Assembly (NCBI GenBank): GCA_031258615.1
Contig: JAIRMP010000271.1
Coordinates: 1 to 8,406 of the forward strand
DNA: 8,406 bases
Origin: Spirochaetaceae bacterium
GTDB lineage: Bacteria; Spirochaetota; Spirochaetia; Treponematales; Breznakiellaceae
Reading direction: 5' to 3'
Shown: positions 6,323 to 8,406 of the stretch, piece by piece
Layout of the letters: each line of letters begins with the position of its first letter
Numbering within the stretch: position 1 is the first letter of the stretch
Translations under genes and position numbers: made by a program
Notes under the pieces: model-generated
Database searches by the model: none
The model's input: only the letters and a program-made list of their open reading frames with translations
Told to the model about the DNA's origin: nothing

Positions 6323-6373
6323 AGCAGCCTGACAATCGTGTTTTTCATGGTTTTTCAACTGCGACAGGCTGCT
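6323..6373. repeat. Inverted repeat spanning the lepB stop codon
   Basis: AGCAGCCTG (6323-6331) pairs perfectly with CAGGCTGCT (6365-6373) across a loop of 33 bases. The right arm covers the first two plus-strand bases of the second lepB gene's stop codon (TAG on the minus strand, 6374-6372). No T-run follows either arm. It could be a transcript-end stabilising hairpin or a dispersed repeat unit. Confidence 0.5.
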
Positions 6374-7097
6374 ATGGTATGCCTATTTTATCGGGCGGCC
6401 AGTACCGGAATATTGCCTTGCCGATTATGAAGGCGGCCGGAATGGGACCCCATGTACGTGAATCGTTTGTATTGCCGCGGTCGTCGGAAAGAACAAAGAA
6501 TTCATCGATTCCAAGTACAATCTTTTCCATGCTGCCTGAAAAGGGTATGGCTTCGTCCCAGATGGCCGGTACGTTCGGGATGTTTATTTCGTAAAGTTTA
6601 TCGGACAATTCAAATTCCGTGAACGTATACTTGTCGCCTGCCGGCTGTATTCTAAGAACATAGTTGCTCATTGATATTGTATCACCGGGCATGGCTATTA
6701 CACGTTTGATAAATACCTGGTCTTCAATTCCGGAAAGTCCTGTTTTGTTTGCCGAAAAGAAGCGGATCAGTTTATCGATCACATTTTTTATGATGCTGTT
6801 GTTTCTGTATACATTTTTGTTTATCAAAACCACATTACCGCGATCTGCGGGAAGTGAGTCAAAAAACGGCAAATCCGGCAGGGGTTTTTTAATTCCAAAT
6901 GTTGAAAATATAAATCTGTCGCCGTAATTAAGCGAAGGCTGCATGGATGTATTTTCCAGGACGCGGATCGAAAACAGGAAATTTGTTATAAGCATATAGA
7001 TCGCGAAAAATAGCAGTACAATAAAAATAATACCGCGTCTCTTTGCCGCCAGATTTTTTTTGTCGGCATAGGAATATTTAAGCGATTTATTAAACAT
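6372..7097 (-). CDS. lepB: Signal peptidase I, divergent short paralogue
   Basis: This 241-residue type I signal peptidase would remove signal peptides from exported proteins at the outer face of the inner membrane. One membrane anchor lies at about residues 22-44 (GIIFIVLLFFAIYMLI). The catalytic serine is S51 in ENTSMQPSL and the general-base lysine is K131 in FIKRVIAMPGD. The C-terminal conserved box is LSDDRGNTNDSRTWGP (203-218), which differs from the usual GDNRDNSxDSR: GDN has become SDD and the DNS is GNTNDS. Both catalytic residues remain, so activity is expected. ATG at 7097-7095 has AAGG 7 bases upstream; that AAGG overlaps the TAA of the preceding lepB gene (7109-7107), and only 9 bases separate the genes. 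They are therefore surely one operon and probably translationally coupled. It is second in the operon, and its substrate range relative to the first paralogue is unknown. Confidence 0.92.
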   Translation of the reverse strand: MFNKSLKYSYADKKNLAAKRRGIIFIVLLFFAIYMLITNFLFSIRVLENTSMQPSLNYGDRFIFSTFGIKKPLPDLPFFDSLPADRGNVVLINKNVYRNNSIIKNVIDKLIRFFSANKTGLSGIEDQVFIKRVIAMPGDTISMSNYVLRIQPAGDKYTFTEFELSDKLYEINIPNVPAIWDEAIPFSGSMEKIVLGIDEFFVLSDDRGNTNDSRTWGPIPAAFIIGKAIFRYWPPDKIGIP

Positions 7098-7106
7098 ACC
7101 TCTGCC

Positions 7107-8117
7107 TTACTTGAGAAAACTGGCACGGCCCGGCAGGGGCCACAGAGGCCAGTATATAAACGCGCCCTTTCCCAATATTTTTGAGGTGTGTACAGAACCG
7201 AAATAACGGCCATCGTGTGAATTGTCACGGTTGTCGCCGAGCGGCAATATGTATTTTCTGGGGACATACCAGCCCTGTACGCGGCGCGCAAGCTGTTCGC
7301 TGTAGCGGTCTTCGTGCGGAAAGGCGGCGCAGTTTGTCTCCAGCCAGTTTGTGTTGAAGGTGTTCAGATCGCTGTAACGCAACTCATTGTATGCCCTGAT
7401 CGCGTCAAACATTTCCGGCGTTGGCGTGAGCTGGAGGTCTATCCACGCAGCCGCGACTCCGGCCAGTTCTATCGCCGGGTAGGAATCCTCATCGACAAGC
7501 CGGGTGATGTTGTGCTTCCAGCCGCGCTGCTCGTTGTAATCCCGCTCGCTCACAATCTTGTCCTCGCCGTTAAAGCGGATAAACATTTCGCCGCGCCGCG
7601 AATAAAAATGGTCGCCGCCCATGCCGACCGCCCGTTTTATCAAAAAATGTGCCTTTGGGTTGCCGGCCTGATCCCTGTCGATGTCCACAAGCGAGATCGT
7701 AAGCATATAAATGATGCGCTGCGCCACATCGAATGCGGTGCCGCGTGAATTGTATGACGGATTTTCAAATATGATGATGTCGTTCCTGCCCGGCTTTACA
7801 GGACTGCCCAGTTTCAGGAGGCCCGGCAGCAGTTCAGGTCCGTAAATCAGTTTGTTGACAAAAATCCGGTCGCCTATCAACAAGGTATCTACCATGGAAC
7901 CGGACGGAATCTGATAAGCCTGAAAAAGGTACTGATTTATGAGCAGAACGACGCAGGCCGCCCAAACAAAGGCCTCTATCCAGTCAATAACAGGATTTTT
8001 TTTCTGCTGTTTTTCCCTTTTTATGCGTTGAATTCTGCGCCGGCGGCTCAGATAGGCTTCCGTCAAAGACTGTACCGAGTCAAAAAACCCCCGCTGCCGC
8101 CGCTTTTTGTCTGTCAT
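7107..8117 (-). CDS. lepB: Signal peptidase I with long basic N-terminus and inserted region
   Basis: This 336-residue type I signal peptidase is first gene of the lepB pair. It opens with a strongly basic cytoplasmic segment (residues 1-41, with RRRRIQRIKREKQQKK), then one hydrophobic anchor at about 45-66. Catalytic S74 lies in IPSGSMVDTL and K161 in FLIKRAVGMGGD; the final box is LPLGDNRDNSHDGRYFG (292-307), close to consensus. About 115 residues separate the lysine motif from the final box, longer than in a minimal enzyme, and include an acidic, aromatic stretch (LRYSDLNTFNTNWLETNCAAF). I chose ATG 8117-8115 (MTDKKRRQRGF); an in-frame TTG at 8165 would add 16 residues with no obvious value. 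A weak AGG lies 9 bases before the ATG. Together with the downstream paralogue it probably handles most lipobox-independent secretion. Confidence 0.92.
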   Translation of the reverse strand: MTDKKRRQRGFFDSVQSLTEAYLSRRRRIQRIKREKQQKKNPVIDWIEAFVWAACVVLLINQYLFQAYQIPSGSMVDTLLIGDRIFVNKLIYGPELLPGLLKLGSPVKPGRNDIIIFENPSYNSRGTAFDVAQRIIYMLTISLVDIDRDQAGNPKAHFLIKRAVGMGGDHFYSRRGEMFIRFNGEDKIVSERDYNEQRGWKHNITRLVDEDSYPAIELAGVAAAWIDLQLTPTPEMFDAIRAYNELRYSDLNTFNTNWLETNCAAFPHEDRYSEQLARRVQGWYVPRKYILPLGDNRDNSHDGRYFGSVHTSKILGKGAFIYWPLWPLPGRASFLK

Positions 8118-8406
8118 TTGTAAAAACCTATCCCCAAGGCTGCCCTTTGTCAAGCCGCCTGCCAACCGTCACTGCTTTTTCCCCGCCGGCAGGCTTACTT
8201 CATTGTATCCTGCGCGCAAAGTCCGGCCGTTGCATGGCAGGCGGTATATTAAGCGGAGAATAGGGCAGTCGTTTTTGTAGGCGGGCTTTACGGACAAGGG
8301 CTGTAACGAAAATGAGACATTTCACTTGGGCAGAAGTGAGTAGGCGGGTCATGGCAGGACAAATAACATTCCGGCTGTTTGCGACGTTTTCTTGCCCCCA
8401 TTAGCA
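8118..8406 (-). promoter_or_regulatory. Upstream region of the lepB operon; no gene seen
   Basis: No convincing gene is present on either strand. On the minus strand TACAAT (8207-8202) is a good -10 box, giving a start near 8195 and a leader of about 80 bases, but no clear -35 lies 16-18 bases before it. GCCTGCC (8157-8163) and GGCAGGC (8188-8194) are perfect inverted arms in that leader. A minor palindrome, TCACTT with AAGTGA, lies at 8322-8339. The rest, 8210-8406, is unassigned. Confidence 0.35.

Noticed and set aside
8118..8165. TTG start at 8165 for the first lepB
   Set aside because: ATG 8117 is followed by the typical basic N-terminus; the added residues show no conserved feature.
8312..8404. 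30-residue plus-strand frame MRHFTWAEVSRRVMAG...
   Set aside because: No ribosome-binding site, too short, and no recognisable motif.

Overview
The window looks like a spirochaete chromosome, most likely Treponema or a close relative from an animal or insect gut. The support is indirect: a β-helix surface protein with GGGIYI/MNGG repeats behind a Listeria-Bacteroides (InlB B-type) repeat, an OmpA-type domain of the IEGYANPVLG form, a uridine kinase fused to a ThrRS-like SAD domain, and two tandem signal peptidase I genes. The genus is an inference and was not tested by a database search.

The left 4.4 kb is an accessory, decaying or hypervariable region. From the left it holds: the N-terminus of an IS630-like transposase (minus strand); the tail of a gene cut off by that element; a small secreted protein whose signal peptide is frameshifted at a poly-A run; a long phage tape-measure-like gene on the minus strand, frameshifted near its 3' end and lacking its 5' end; and an OmpA C-terminal domain on the plus strand that also lacks its 5' end. 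The last two meet head to head near base 2536. Next come two copies of a composite palindromic repeat, a good sigma70-type promoter, a run of 15 C, and a surface β-helix gene split into two frames at a (TA)5 tract. The slippable tracts beside or inside the surface gene suggest phase variation. The alternative, equally live, is a set of homopolymer sequencing errors.

The right half is ordinary core genome: a tRNA-Arg(UCG), 18 bases later the SAD-uridine kinase (udk), and, convergent with it, a two-gene operon of signal peptidase I paralogues (lepB) 9 bases apart. Inverted repeats sit in the convergent gap. The last 289 bases hold no convincing gene, only a weak candidate promoter for the lepB pair.

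Functionally, the lepB enzymes would process exported proteins such as the small secreted protein and the surface proteins on the left. The kinase serves pyrimidine salvage. I did not find a new multi-gene system. The most promising lead is the combination of palindromic repeat, promoter, C15 tract and TA-repeat frameshift around the surface-protein gene.
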